A DNA stretch of 64,000 nt from Chthoniobacterales bacterium (GTDB lineage Bacteria > Verrucomicrobiota > Verrucomicrobiia > Chthoniobacterales > UBA10450), in contig JACDGS010000001.1 in assembly GCA_013821455.1 (NCBI GenBank), positions 1-64,000 of the forward strand. The letters run 5' to 3'. Under the pieces are notes generated by a model that saw nothing but the letters and a program-made list of their open reading frames with translations, was not told the DNA's origin and made no database searches. The position numbers and the translations under genes were made by a program. This document shows positions 55,761 to 64,000 of the stretch, one piece after another; the stretch's first letter is position 1, and every line of letters starts with the position of its first letter.

Positions 55761-56249
55761 ATGGTTAACGACGCCGACCAAATTGCGGCGGCCTGGATGC
55801 GCGAGGCGATCTCGTTAGGCCGTGAAGGGATGCGCGCGAACGAGGGCGGTCCATTTGGCGCGGTCGTTGTCTGCTCTGGGAAAATTGTCGGACGTGGCTG
55901 CAACCAGGTAACCAGCACCTGCGACCCGACGGCGCACGCGGAAGTGCTCGCCCTTCGCCAAGCCTGCCACTCGTTAGGCCGATTTGAGCTGCGCGGCTGC
56001 GAGATTTATGCCAGTTGCGAGCCCTGCCCAATGTGTCTCGCCGCGATCTACTGGGCGCGGTTGGATAAAGCTTACTACGGCTGTTCGCGGCAGGAAGCCG
56101 CCGCCATTGGCTTCGACGACGACTTCATCTACACCCAGATGCCGCTGCCGATCTCTCAGCGTAGCCTGCCGATGGAGCAGATTTCGCCTAACGAATCGCG
56201 CTCACTTTTCGAAGAATGGTCGGCCAAGCCGGATAAAGTTCCGTACTAG
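55761..56249 (+). CDS. Nucleoside/guanine deaminase (CDA superfamily)
   Basis: A 162-residue zinc deaminase. Zn ligands His59, Cys89 and Cys92 and the proton-shuttling Glu61 lie in TAHAEVLAL and CEPCPMC. The ending (LFEEWSAKPDKVPY) is like Bacillus GuaD, where the C-terminal tail covers a neighbouring active site, so guanine is a plausible substrate. ATG 55761 is used; an upstream open stretch from 55656 contains intergenic sequence. Three uptake motifs (55812, 55971, 56186) are inside the gene. Confidence 0.85.
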   Translation: MVNDADQIAAAWMREAISLGREGMRANEGGPFGAVVVCSGKIVGRGCNQVTSTCDPTAHAEVLALRQACHSLGRFELRGCEIYASCEPCPMCLAAIYWARLDKAYYGCSRQEAAAIGFDDDFIYTQMPLPISQRSLPMEQISPNESRSLFEEWSAKPDKVPY

Positions 56250-56278
56250 GTAGTCGTTTCAGCGACGCGAAGCTCACT

Positions 56279-56343
56279 TGTCATCCTGAACCGGCGTAGC
56301 GCGGTGAAGGACCCCCCAAGCGTCTTTTCGACCTCGTCCTGAG
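56279..56343. repeat. Dispersed intergenic palindrome, left arm
   Basis: TGTCATCCTGAACCGGCG ... GTGAAGGACCCC is the left arm of the repeat family, followed by a shortened right arm (TCGACCTCGTCCTGAG). It lies ahead of comM. Confidence 0.55.
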
Positions 56344-56432
56344 AATACGCATCGAGCAACGCGTGGAGCCAGCGATCTCCACATGATGGCGCTTGCGTGG
56401 CGGCGCCCGCTTCTGCCAATCTCAGCAACCCC

Positions 56433-57966
56433 ATGCTCTCCAGAATTTACTCTGCCGCCGTTCTCGGCGTCGATGCTTACGAAGTGGAAATCGAAGTCAA
56501 CGCCGCGGGCGGGCCTCCGGTCATCGTCGTCGTCGGGCTGCCCGATACCGCAGTAAAAGAAAGCCGCGACCGCGTCACCACTGCCGTCGCGAACAGCGGC
56601 TACTATTGGCCGCGCGGGCGCACCACCATCAACCTCGCCCCGGCCGACATAAAAAAAGAAGGCCCGAGCTTCGATCTCCCCATCGCCCTCGGCATGATCG
56701 CCGCCGCACAGGAAATCGAAGACGACCTTTTTGCCGACTTGAGTTTCGTGGGCGAGCTCGCGCTTAACGGCGCGGTCCGCGCGGTGAAGGGCGTGCTCCC
56801 GGTCGCGTTGGAAGCACGCCGCAGCGGCAAGCGCGCCCTCGTCGTGCCACAGGCGAACGCGCGCGAAGCCGCCATGGTCGCCGGCATCGACATCTACGGC
56901 GTCGATAATCTGCGCCAGGCGTTTCAATTCGTTAGGGGAGAAAAACAGCTCACGCCGGAGCGCGGCGACTGGAACGAATTCTTCGCCACCCATCAAAATT
57001 ACGACGTCGATTTCGCCGACGTAAAAGGCCAGTCGCACGTCAAGCGCGCAGTCGAAGTCGCGGTCGCGGGCGGCCACAACATTCTCATGATTGGCCCGCC
57101 CGGCTCGGGTAAATCGATGCTCTCGAAACGCATCGCTACCATCATCCCGCCGATGGCTTTGGAGGAAGCGATCGAGACTACAAAAATTCACAGCATCGCG
57201 GGATTGTTAGGCGGCGAGCGCTCCTTTGTTGCGACGCGGCCGTTCCGCTCGCCCCATCACACCATCTCCGATGTTGGATTGATAGGCGGCTCGGCCACGC
57301 CCGCACCGGGCGAAGTTAGCCTCGCGCATAACGGCGTCCTTTTTCTCGACGAGCTGCCGGAATTCAAACGTTCCACCCTCGAAGTCATGCGCCAGCCACT
57401 TGAAGACGGCCACGTCACCGTTTCACGTGCGGCCGGGACGGTCACTTTCCCATCGGAGTTCATGCTCGTGGCCGCGATGAACCCTTGTCCCTGCGGCTAC
57501 TTCGGCGACCTGAAGCGGGAATGCCGTTGCAGCCCGGTGCAGGTGCAGCGCTACCGCCAGCGCATTTCCGGCCCGTTGCTCGACCGCATCGACCTTCACA
57601 TCGAAGTGCCTGCGGTGGAGTACCGCGACATCTCCAGCGATCGCGCGGAGGAAAAGTCGGACGCTCCGCGCGCGCATCGCCCGCGCGCGCGAACGTCAGC
57701 AAGCGCGCTTCGCCAACGACAAGAAGATCACCTGCAACGCGCGCATGAGTGCGCGGGCGCTGAAAGCGCACTGCAAACTGAGCGACGAATCGCAGGAGCT
57801 CATCCGCATCGCCATGACTGAGCTGAACCTGAGCGCGCGCGCCTACGATCGAATCCTGAAAGTCTCCTGCACCATCGCCGACCTGGAAGGCGTCGAAGCT
57901 ATTTCTCCGGACCACGTGAGCGAAGCGATCCAGTATCGCACCTTTGATCGCACCCTCTGGGTCTAG
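56433..57966 (+). CDS. comM: ComM/YifB Mg-chelatase-like AAA+ protein, one-base frameshift
   Basis: ComM is a hexameric helicase that extends heteroduplex during natural transformation. N-terminal ChlI domain ([16 protein letters not shown]), Walker A GPPGSGKS, Walker [12 protein letters not shown], an [11 protein letters not shown] zinc-like loop and [16 protein letters not shown]. The frame breaks at the A4 run 57652-57655: deleting one A joins RAEE to [15 protein letters not shown] and continues through [18 protein letters not shown] to a stop at 57966, a normal C-terminus. Without the fix the frame ends at 57821. Homopolymer location suggests sequencing error, but real inactivation is possible. 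ATG 56433 fits the family. Confidence 0.9.
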
Positions 57967-57981
57967 GTCGCGCAGGGGATA

Positions 57982-58073
57982 ACGAAGTCCGAAACCATGA
58001 CGAAGCTCCAATGAGCAAATGGGGCGTCGCTGCTTTTTCGAACTTTGTCATTGGTCATTGTCTCGGACTTCGT
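57982..58073. repeat. Inverted repeat after comM
   Basis: ACGAAGTCCGA at 57982 and TCGGACTTCGT at 58063 are perfect complements enclosing CCAATGAGCAAA and CATTGGTCATTG blocks that also partly pair. This looks like another dispersed intergenic element. The rest of the gap to 58330 contains a GTCTCGCGTGCTGGTTGCGC block, an uptake-like motif at 58238 and no gene. Confidence 0.65.
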
Positions 58074-58330
58074 CAACAAGATGGGGGAGCGAAGTTCCCG
58101 GGTAGCGCATGCGTCTCGCGTGCTGGTTGCGCTGTTCCTGCGCAACGAACTTTCGTCTGGAGGTAACTCAACGAATATCTCGCGCTACGGAAAATAGTCA
58201 CCGCGGGAAGTGTTGCCAGGTCGAAAGAGAATCACTCGCCTAACGAGTATAACTCTGGTGGGCCTCTTACCGATCTTACTTGCGGACACTTAGCCTCCCG
58301 TAGTCATGCTCACATTTCGTGTGGTAGTTA

Positions 58331-59188
58331 ATGCTATTCTCGTTAGGCGAAGGGCGGCCCCGGGATAAGTCCCGTTTTTACGCTTGTCTTTTAAGGACCG
58401 GCCGTCACCCTCAGGATGTGAAGCACGACTTGGAGAGGAATATCCTGAGCGACCCGCGCGTCTTCGCGACGACGCGCTGGAGCCTGATTCTCTCCGCGAC
58501 CAAGGCGGAGGCCGATGAGCGGGAAGCGCGCGCAGCTTTGGCGGAACTCTTCCGGAGTTACTGGCGGCCGATCTTTTCCTTCATCTGCCAACAAGGCTAT
58601 GCGAGCGAGGACGCGCAGGATCTCACACAGGACTTCTTTGTCATGATCCTGGAAAGTAGTTGGCTGCAACGCGCAGATAAGAGTCGTGGACGTTTCCGCT
58701 CTTTTGTCCTGAAGTCGGTGCAGAATTTTCTCAGTCATGCCGAGGAGAGAAAGCGCGCGCTCAAACGCGGTGGAGATTTGCACTTTATCTCCTGGGATGA
58801 GTGGAATGCGGCTGCGCCTTCGCTCCTAGCTATCTCGCCCGATACTCTGGCTTCTCTCCCGCCGGAGCAGCTCTTCGACCTGCGCTGGGCGACGACGGTC
58901 GTCGAGCATGCTTTACGGCGGCTGCGCGAAGAATGCGAAGGCCAGGGACGCCTCCGCCTTTTCGAGACACTGAGCAAGCATCTCAGCACGGAGCGCGACG
59001 AAGTCTCTTACGACCAGTTAGCAAAGACACTTGGCGTGACCGAAGCGATCATCAAAAAGCAGCTGCATAATTTGCGACAACGCTATCGCTGGCTCTTGCG
59101 CGATGAGGTCGCGCAGACAGTGGCGGATCCCTCTGAGATAGACGACGAAATCCGCCATCTCTGCGCCGCTCTCGCGACGCAGAGTTAG
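58331..59188 (+). CDS. RNA polymerase sigma factor (ECF-like)
   Basis: A sigma-70-family protein. The conserved part starts at PRVFATTRWSLIL, then sigma region 2 (ALAELFRSYWRPIFSFICQQGYASEDAQDLTQDFFVMIL) and a C-terminal HTH (SYDQLAKTLGVTEAIIKKQLHNLRQRYRWLL). The insert between them is long, as in the Planctomycetes/Verrucomicrobia type that accompanies Ser/Thr kinases. The first 40 residues are doubtful and a uptake-like motif (58340) lies right after the ATG, so the true start may be later. It probably drives the neighbouring kinase locus. Confidence 0.8.
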   Translation: MLFSLGEGRPRDKSRFYACLLRTGRHPQDVKHDLERNILSDPRVFATTRWSLILSATKAEADEREARAALAELFRSYWRPIFSFICQQGYASEDAQDLTQDFFVMILESSWLQRADKSRGRFRSFVLKSVQNFLSHAEERKRALKRGGDLHFISWDEWNAAAPSLLAISPDTLASLPPEQLFDLRWATTVVEHALRRLREECEGQGRLRLFETLSKHLSTERDEVSYDQLAKTLGVTEAIIKKQLHNLRQRYRWLLRDEVAQTVADPSEIDDEIRHLCAALATQS

Positions 59189-59237
59189 TAGGAAATCTAC
59201 CAGAAGTCTTATGAGTAAGACTATCGACAAGGAGCTT

Positions 59238-59352
59238 GTCATCCTGAGCCGGCGCAGCGCGGCGAAGGACCTCGCAAGCGTCCGACGACGTCCCGCTTCG
59301 CAGACGGCGCCGAAAAACGCTCGGGAGTTCCCTCGCTTTGCTCGGGATGACA
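59238..59352. repeat. Dispersed intergenic palindrome
   Basis: Left arm GTCATCCTGAGCCGGCGCAG ... GCGAAGGACC and right arm GGGAGTTCCCTCGCTTTGCTCGGGATGACAAC. Lies between the sigma factor gene and the convergent secreted protein gene. Confidence 0.75.
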
Positions 59353-59424
59353 ACGCTCATAGGCTTACTCATACTTACGATTATGAGATGGCTGGTGGAT
59401 CTTACCCTGGCCACCCGATAGGTC

Positions 59425-59898
59425 TTAGCGCGACGTTCTGATTACCGTCCCTTGGAAAACGGTATTGGCATCAGTCTGGATCATGAATAGCTCTTTCCCG
59501 CTCTTCTGCACAAAGATGTCGTAGTTGGTCGGGCCGCCGGCGAAGGTAAGTGTCCCCTGACAGTTGGAATCGAGCGTATAGGTGCCCGTGCCACCGGGCG
59601 GGATGTGAAGGATAAGACCATTGATGCTGACGGTGGCGAAGGGAACGGTCAATGTGCCATCGCCATTGAAGTCGATTCCTTCGACGATCGCTTTCGGCTG
59701 CGCCGCGCCACTCACGATGTTGAACCCCTGCGCGGTGAAGACATAGGAGCCGTTGAGTGTCTGCGGCCGGCAAACTTGCGCGTCGCTCTCCGCCAGCACG
59801 GCGCCCGCCAGGCCCAGCGACACCGTCGCCGCCAGGAGACCAAGTAATGGCCGTAAATTCCAAGGGATATTCGCTAGTTTCATCTTTTGCTTTTTCAT
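59425..59898 (-). CDS. Small secreted protein, function unknown
   Basis: A 157-residue protein with a signal peptide (LLGLLAATVSLGLAGAVLA) and a beta-rich body: LNGSYVFTAQGFNIV, GIDFNGDGTLTVPFATVSING, GTGTYTLDSNCQGTLTF and ELFMIQTDANTVFQGTVIR. The pattern LNGSYxF...NGDGTLT...GTYTLxxxCxGT is a recurrent family of secreted proteins in soil Acidobacteria/Verrucomicrobia of unknown role, with one pair of Cys. It lies between the sigma factor and the kinase. Confidence 0.75.
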   Translation of the reverse strand: MKKQKMKLANIPWNLRPLLGLLAATVSLGLAGAVLAESDAQVCRPQTLNGSYVFTAQGFNIVSGAAQPKAIVEGIDFNGDGTLTVPFATVSINGLILHIPPGGTGTYTLDSNCQGTLTFAGGPTNYDIFVQKSGKELFMIQTDANTVFQGTVIRTSR

Positions 59899-60044
59899 AA
59901 GTGTTTCTTCTTTCTAGTTTAGTTATTGCTTTTGTTTTGTGCCTCTACTCACGGGAGATAGTTAGCTCAAAGAGCCGGAAGATCTGCCCGCGGGTAAAGT
60001 TGTTCCTATCTTCCTAACGAAAGCAGAAGTGGGAGTTCCGAAAT

Positions 60045-62944
60045 TTGTTTCCTTCCTCCCGCAGAGAAAAAGAAGCATCCTATGATCAGGTGAAATCGAA
60101 AGAACCGGATGAAGGCGGCATTGCTCGCCACGTCTCCCTATCTCTGCCCGGCGCGTCAGCCGATAACTCCGAGAACTGCGCTCGCTGCGGCGCGCCTCTT
60201 CTTGGAGAAGGAATATGCATCAGTTGTCTCTTACACGAAGGATTGGGAAATGAAGGCGAGCCTTCCGCGGAGGCTTTCGGAAATATACTCGCCGAAGCGC
60301 ACGTGGCGGAGCAGCAGTGGCGGCTCGGTAACTATGAGATCCTGGAAGAGATTGGCCGTGGCGGAATGGGAGTCATCTATCGCGCGCGGCAGCGGCACTC
60401 TCGCCGCATCGTCGCGCTCAAGCGCGTCCTGGCTTATCAGGCCGATTCACATGAGACACTGGTCAGGTTTCGGCGCGAAGCCGAAGCCGCCGCTAGGCTC
60501 GACCATCCTCACATCCTTCCCATCCATGAGGTCGGCGAAAGCGAGGATGGCCTGCCTTTCTTTAGCATGAAGTTCGCCGCGGGCGGAAGTCTCCGCGCCG
60601 CCGCCGCTGCCTTCCGCGATCGGCCTAACGAGTGCGTGAAACTTATCGCCAAGGTGGCGCGCGCGATCGCTTATGCGCATGGCGAAGGGATCCTGCATCG
60701 CGATCTGCAACCCGGAAATATCCTACTCGATGCTCGCGGCGAACCAATGGTGAGTGACTTCGGCCTCGCCAAGTGGTTAACAAGTGAAAGCGATCTTACG
60801 CGGACGTTTACCAGTTTCGGCACGCCTGGTTTTATCGCGCCCGAGCAAGCCGAGAGCGCGGCGGCCGATCTCACACCTGCGGCTGATGTTTATAGCCTGG
60901 GTGCAATCTTATTCGGCCTGCTGGCGAAGCGTCCGCCGTTTGTCGGAGCAAATGTTCTTTCAGTCGTTAGGCAAGCTGCGGCCGAGCCGGCGCCGAAGCT
61001 GCGCACGCTTGCCCCTGCTCTCGATCGCGACCTCGAAACAATTTGCGCGCGTTGTCTCGAGCGCGAGCCAAAGGCGCGTTATCAATCGGCGGCCGGGTTA
61101 GCGGAGGACCTCGAGCGCTGGCTCGAGGGCCGGCCGATTCTCGCGCGACCTCTTAGCGCGCCGGCGCGCCTCTGGCGCTGGTCGCGGCGCAATCCTATCC
61201 TATCCAGTGCTACCCTGGCCTGCCTCGTCCTCACCTCTCTGGTCGTATGGCTATTACACGGACGAGTAACTAACGAACCGGAGTTACCGTTTTCAGAGAA
61301 GAGCATCGCCGTCCTGCCTTTCGAGAACCTGAGTGATAGCAAGGATAGCTCCGACTTCGGCGCAGGGATTCAGGACGACCTCCTAACAAGTCTCGCGCAG
61401 ATTCACGATCTGAAAGTGATCAGCCACACGAGTGTCATGGCTTATCAAAAGCAAGATGAACGCAATGTGCGCGCGATCGGCCGCGCCCTCGGCGTGGCGA
61501 ATGTGCTCGAAGGAAGCGTCCGGCGCGCAGGTAATCGCGTGCTGGTAAACGTCCAGTTGATCGACGCGCGCAACGACCGGCATCTTTGGGCGGAACGCTA
61601 CGATCGCACCGTCGCCGATGCGATCGGCTTGCAAGGAGAGCTAGCTACTCAAATCGCCGTGGCCTTGAAAGCTACTCTCGCGCCGGAAGAGAAAGCCCGC
61701 CTAAGTATCAAGCCTACCGCTAACTCAGAGGCCTACGTGCTTTACCTGACCGCACTCGGAAAGGAAGATCAAATCGCGGCGGAGGAGCTATGTGTCCAGG
61801 CCACGACGCTTGATCCCACGTTCGCATTAGCCTACGCGCGGGCTTCCCTTCTCAACAGCGAGATCGCAGGTGGCGGCGACCAGCCCCTTGCGCGGAAGGC
61901 CAAGGCGCGCGCGCAAGCAGAGGAGGCTCTGCGTTTATCGCCGGCCTTGGGCGAAGCCCATATGGCTTTAGGTCTTTGCCTCTACTGGGGAGACAAAAAT
62001 TACGAGGCAGCTCTTAAGGAATTCGAGGTCGCCGCGGCGACTTCTCCCAATAATGCCGAGATCTACACCTACATCGGGGGAATCTATCGGCGGCAGGGTC
62101 GCTGGCGCGACGCAGTGGCCAGCTTCGATCGTGCTGTCTCCCTCGATCCTCGCAACGCGCACGTCGCTTTCCGCGCTGCTAACAATCATCTTAATATGCG
62201 TAATTGGGTTGCCGCAGCCGACGGGTTCAATCGGATCCTGGAGCTCGCGCCAAATGATGTTGATAACAAAATTCAGCTTGCTTACGTCGAACTGTATCGA
62301 AACGGCAATCCCGCTGGGGGCAGAAACATTCTGGAAAACATTCCAGCCAGCCTTGAATCTGATGGATGGGTGGCCTTGACGCGCTGGGACATGGCCATGC
62401 TGGAGCGCGACTATGCCAGCGCTGAAAAGATCTTGAGCGCTTTCACTTTGAGAAATGTTAAGGGGAGCCGCTACCCGAAAACATTTTTCCAGGGCCGGAC
62501 GGCCCTCGCCCGCGGCGAGGTCGGATTGGCCCAAGGTTACTTTGCCGCGGCGGCACCAGCTTTCGAAGCTTGGGCGCGTGAAGATCCGGACGATCCGGAG
62601 CGTCATAGTGGACTCGGCTTACTCTACGCCTACATGCGCAGAAAGGAGGATGCCCTCCAAGAAAGTCGTCGGGCAGTTGAGCTCGAGCCTGAAAGCCAGG
62701 ATGCGTTTCACGGTGCGATTGAACAGGCCAATCTGGCCCTCGTATATGCACTTGTCGGCGAACCCGACCAGGCGATCCCGCTGATCGAGCGCCTCCTTTC
62801 CACACCCGGGGCGGTCGGCGGGACTGATTTCCCGGCAAACATCACGCTGGCAGAGCTGCGTCTGCGCTGGGAGTGGGACTCGCTCGTAGCAATCCGCGTT
62901 TCCAAAAAATCGTCGCCGGACCCGAGCCGAAGACGGTCTATTAG
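60045..62944 (+). CDS. Ser/Thr protein kinase with zinc ribbon, FlgO-like domain and TPRs
   Basis: Residues 45-61 form a Cys4 zinc ribbon (CARC...CISC); kinase domain about 97-360 with GRGGMG, Lys126, HRDLQPGN (218-225; the usual Lys of HRDLKP is Gln) and DFG at 238. One membrane helix (about 388-405) is followed by a TolB/FlgO-like domain (SIAVLPFENLSD...VSRANVLEGSVRR-type) and about nine TPRs. The natural ending is RSNPRFQKIVAGPEPKTVY, reached only if one base is inserted near 62885; the uncorrected frame runs on to 63341 as Arg-rich nonsense. TTG 60045 start is uncertain (GTG 60090 possible). Confidence 0.85.
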
Positions 62945-63191
62945 TGCTTTCGTTGTCGCCGGGGTCGGTGACCCCGGCCAAGGGAGCATTCCAGGATTCC
63001 TGATCGAGTGCTGCACGAAATCGTTACTTTGCCGGCTCGCCTCTCCCACAATGGCCAGCGCCTGGCAGCCGCGAGAAGGGCAGCGAGACGAGCGCGCCTT
63101 AAATCGCAGAAGGGCGAGGCTTCGGTCGAGCCCCGCCCCTCTTTTCCCGAGGCAACCCGTTGCCCGGGCGCTGATCGGCAAACGCCGCGTG

Positions 63192-63656
63192 CTACTGCGT
63201 CACTTTGAGAAACTGACCGTGGAAAGCGCCGGAGGTCGTGCCCGCGGCTTGGTCGGCATAGCGCTCGATGATGAAATTGCCGGGCACGCCCGCGAATTGG
63301 CCCGTCGCCTTCTTGACGAAGCCGAGTTCAGTTACCCGTGAAATGGCCGCCAGGCCCGTAAACTCGCCCCCTCCGGTCACGTTGTTCGACCACATATCTC
63401 CATTTGCGAAGGTGAAGTTCGAAGTTCCGATTCCCTTGCCGATGACCGGATCAAGGTTGAAGTGATAGGTGTAGGTGAAAGTCCCGAGAGTCGACGTTCC
63501 ACTGCCGCTGCCATCGACGATCAGTTTACCGTCGATGAATTGAGCTGTCTCAGTCCCCGAGAGGTAGCCGTCGAAGAGGGTGAGGTCGTCCGCCACGAGG
63601 GGGTGCGTGAACGCCAATGTCAGGAGCATTGCTGCCATTGAGATGATTGTTTTCAT
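63192..63656 (-). CDS. Small secreted protein, function unknown
   Basis: A 154-residue protein with a signal peptide (MKTIISMAAMLLTLAFTHPLVA), then a beta-rich body (LTLFDGYLSGTETAQF, GTFTYTYHFNLDPVIGKGIGTSNFTFANGD, GQFAGVPGNFIIERYAD). No Cys. I do not recognise a family. ATG 63656 is fixed by the signal peptide. It is divergent from the sigma gene at the right edge, echoing the arrangement at 58.3-59.9 kb. Confidence 0.7.
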   Translation of the reverse strand: MKTIISMAAMLLTLAFTHPLVADDLTLFDGYLSGTETAQFIDGKLIVDGSGSGTSTLGTFTYTYHFNLDPVIGKGIGTSNFTFANGDMWSNNVTGGGEFTGLAAISRVTELGFVKKATGQFAGVPGNFIIERYADQAAGTTSGAFHGQFLKVTQ

Positions 63657-63794
63657 AGGTTTGATTTCTAAGGTTGGCTGTTGTGTTGTTGTTGCTGTCT
63701 TTCTCTTTACAAACCGGTTCTGAGAGGCGTGCTGCACGAAATCGTCGTTTTTCTCTGGCTTGCCTCTTTCGCCGGATTTTGCTAGACGGACACA

Positions 63795-64000
63795 GTGCAG
63801 CCATTGCCCGCCACCGTTCATGGTCAAGGCGACCCGTTCGTTCCGACTCACTGGAGCGTTGTCCAGGCCGCCAGTGGGGATGAATCGGAGCTTGCCCGCG
63901 CCGCGCTGGCCGAGCTTTGCCAGACCTATTGGGCCCCGCTTTACACTTTCGTGCGTAGCCGCGGGCACGCCGTGCATGACGCGCAAGATCTCACGCAAAG
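63795..64000 (+). CDS. RNA polymerase sigma factor, N-terminal part (runs off window)
   Basis: From GTG 63795 the frame reads FVPTHWSVVQAASGDESELARAALAELCQTYWAPLYTFVRSRGHAVHDAQDLTQ, the same region-2 type as the sigma factor at 58331. It continues beyond the right edge. A second sigma/kinase unit probably follows. Confidence 0.85.
   Translation, partial: MQPLPATVHGQGDPFVPTHWSVVQAASGDESELARAALAELCQTYWAPLYTFVRSRGHAVHDAQDLTQ

Noticed and set aside
62945-63341. C-terminal extension of the kinase
   Set aside because: Arg/Ala/Ser-rich, overlaps the secreted protein gene on the other strand and follows a one-base shift from the normal ending at 62,944.

Overview
The window looks like a high-GC soil verrucomicrobial chromosome, possibly of the Chthoniobacterales/Spartobacteria type. 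That placement is inferred from the gene families (SBBP-repeat secreted protein, zinc-ribbon Ser/Thr kinase with TPRs beside a sigma factor, DUF6580, CitMHS_2-type antiporter, aroD and pdh arrangement). No rRNA or tRNA was seen to confirm it.

Left core block (1-15.8 kb): an edge-truncated membrane protein, a metallo-beta-lactamase-fold hydrolase, the competence channel gene comEC, trmB, msrA with signal peptide, a PepSY-like secreted protein, an AI-2E family exporter, a fumarylacetoacetase pair, a secreted CHAP/NlpC-like protein, a DUF456 protein, rpsT, a DUF6580 membrane protein and a pdhA-pdhB-pdhC run.

Accessory block (about 16.5-32.8 kb): bounded by two copies in the same orientation of a repeated stretch resembling an insertion-sequence end (16.58 and 31.45 kb). 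It holds duplicated and decaying toxin-antitoxin genes, a hicBA module lodged inside a broken DUF5131 gene, an intact-looking RelE-type pair, a second DUF5131 gene, a class III nucleotidyl cyclase reminiscent of Pycsar cyclases, a restriction-modification operon with a stand-alone MmeI-type N-terminal domain, two broken copies of one unknown gene, an MFS transporter and an AT-rich split gamma-carboxylase-like (HTTM) pair.

Right core block (32.8-63 kb): dgt, a Lon-substrate-binding-domain protein, aroD, a polyprenyl sugar-phosphate transferase, ribE, a Na+/H+ antiporter, a TonB-dependent receptor, a histidine-motif membrane/TPR protein, a transglutaminase-like protein, an alkaline-phosphatase-like protein that has lost its catalytic residues, gpmI, a fatty acid desaturase, hflKC, an AGXT2-like aminotransferase, a guanine-deaminase-like protein, comM, and a sigma factor / secreted protein / Ser-Thr kinase cluster whose pattern begins again at the right edge.

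The most striking signal is not a gene. The 9-mer TCGTTAGGC (or its complement GCCTAACGA) occurs 57 times by eye, balanced between strands, inside genes, at stop codons and between genes, where chance predicts about half a copy. It is almost absent from the accessory block and from 39.6-48.5 kb. Together with comEC and comM this looks like an uptake-sequence system for natural transformation, which I do not know to have been described for this group. Eight intergenic palindromic repeats of a second type are also scattered through the core. Several conserved genes (comM, the kinase, the cyclase, hicA) carry single-base frameshifts, which may be real decay or sequencing error.
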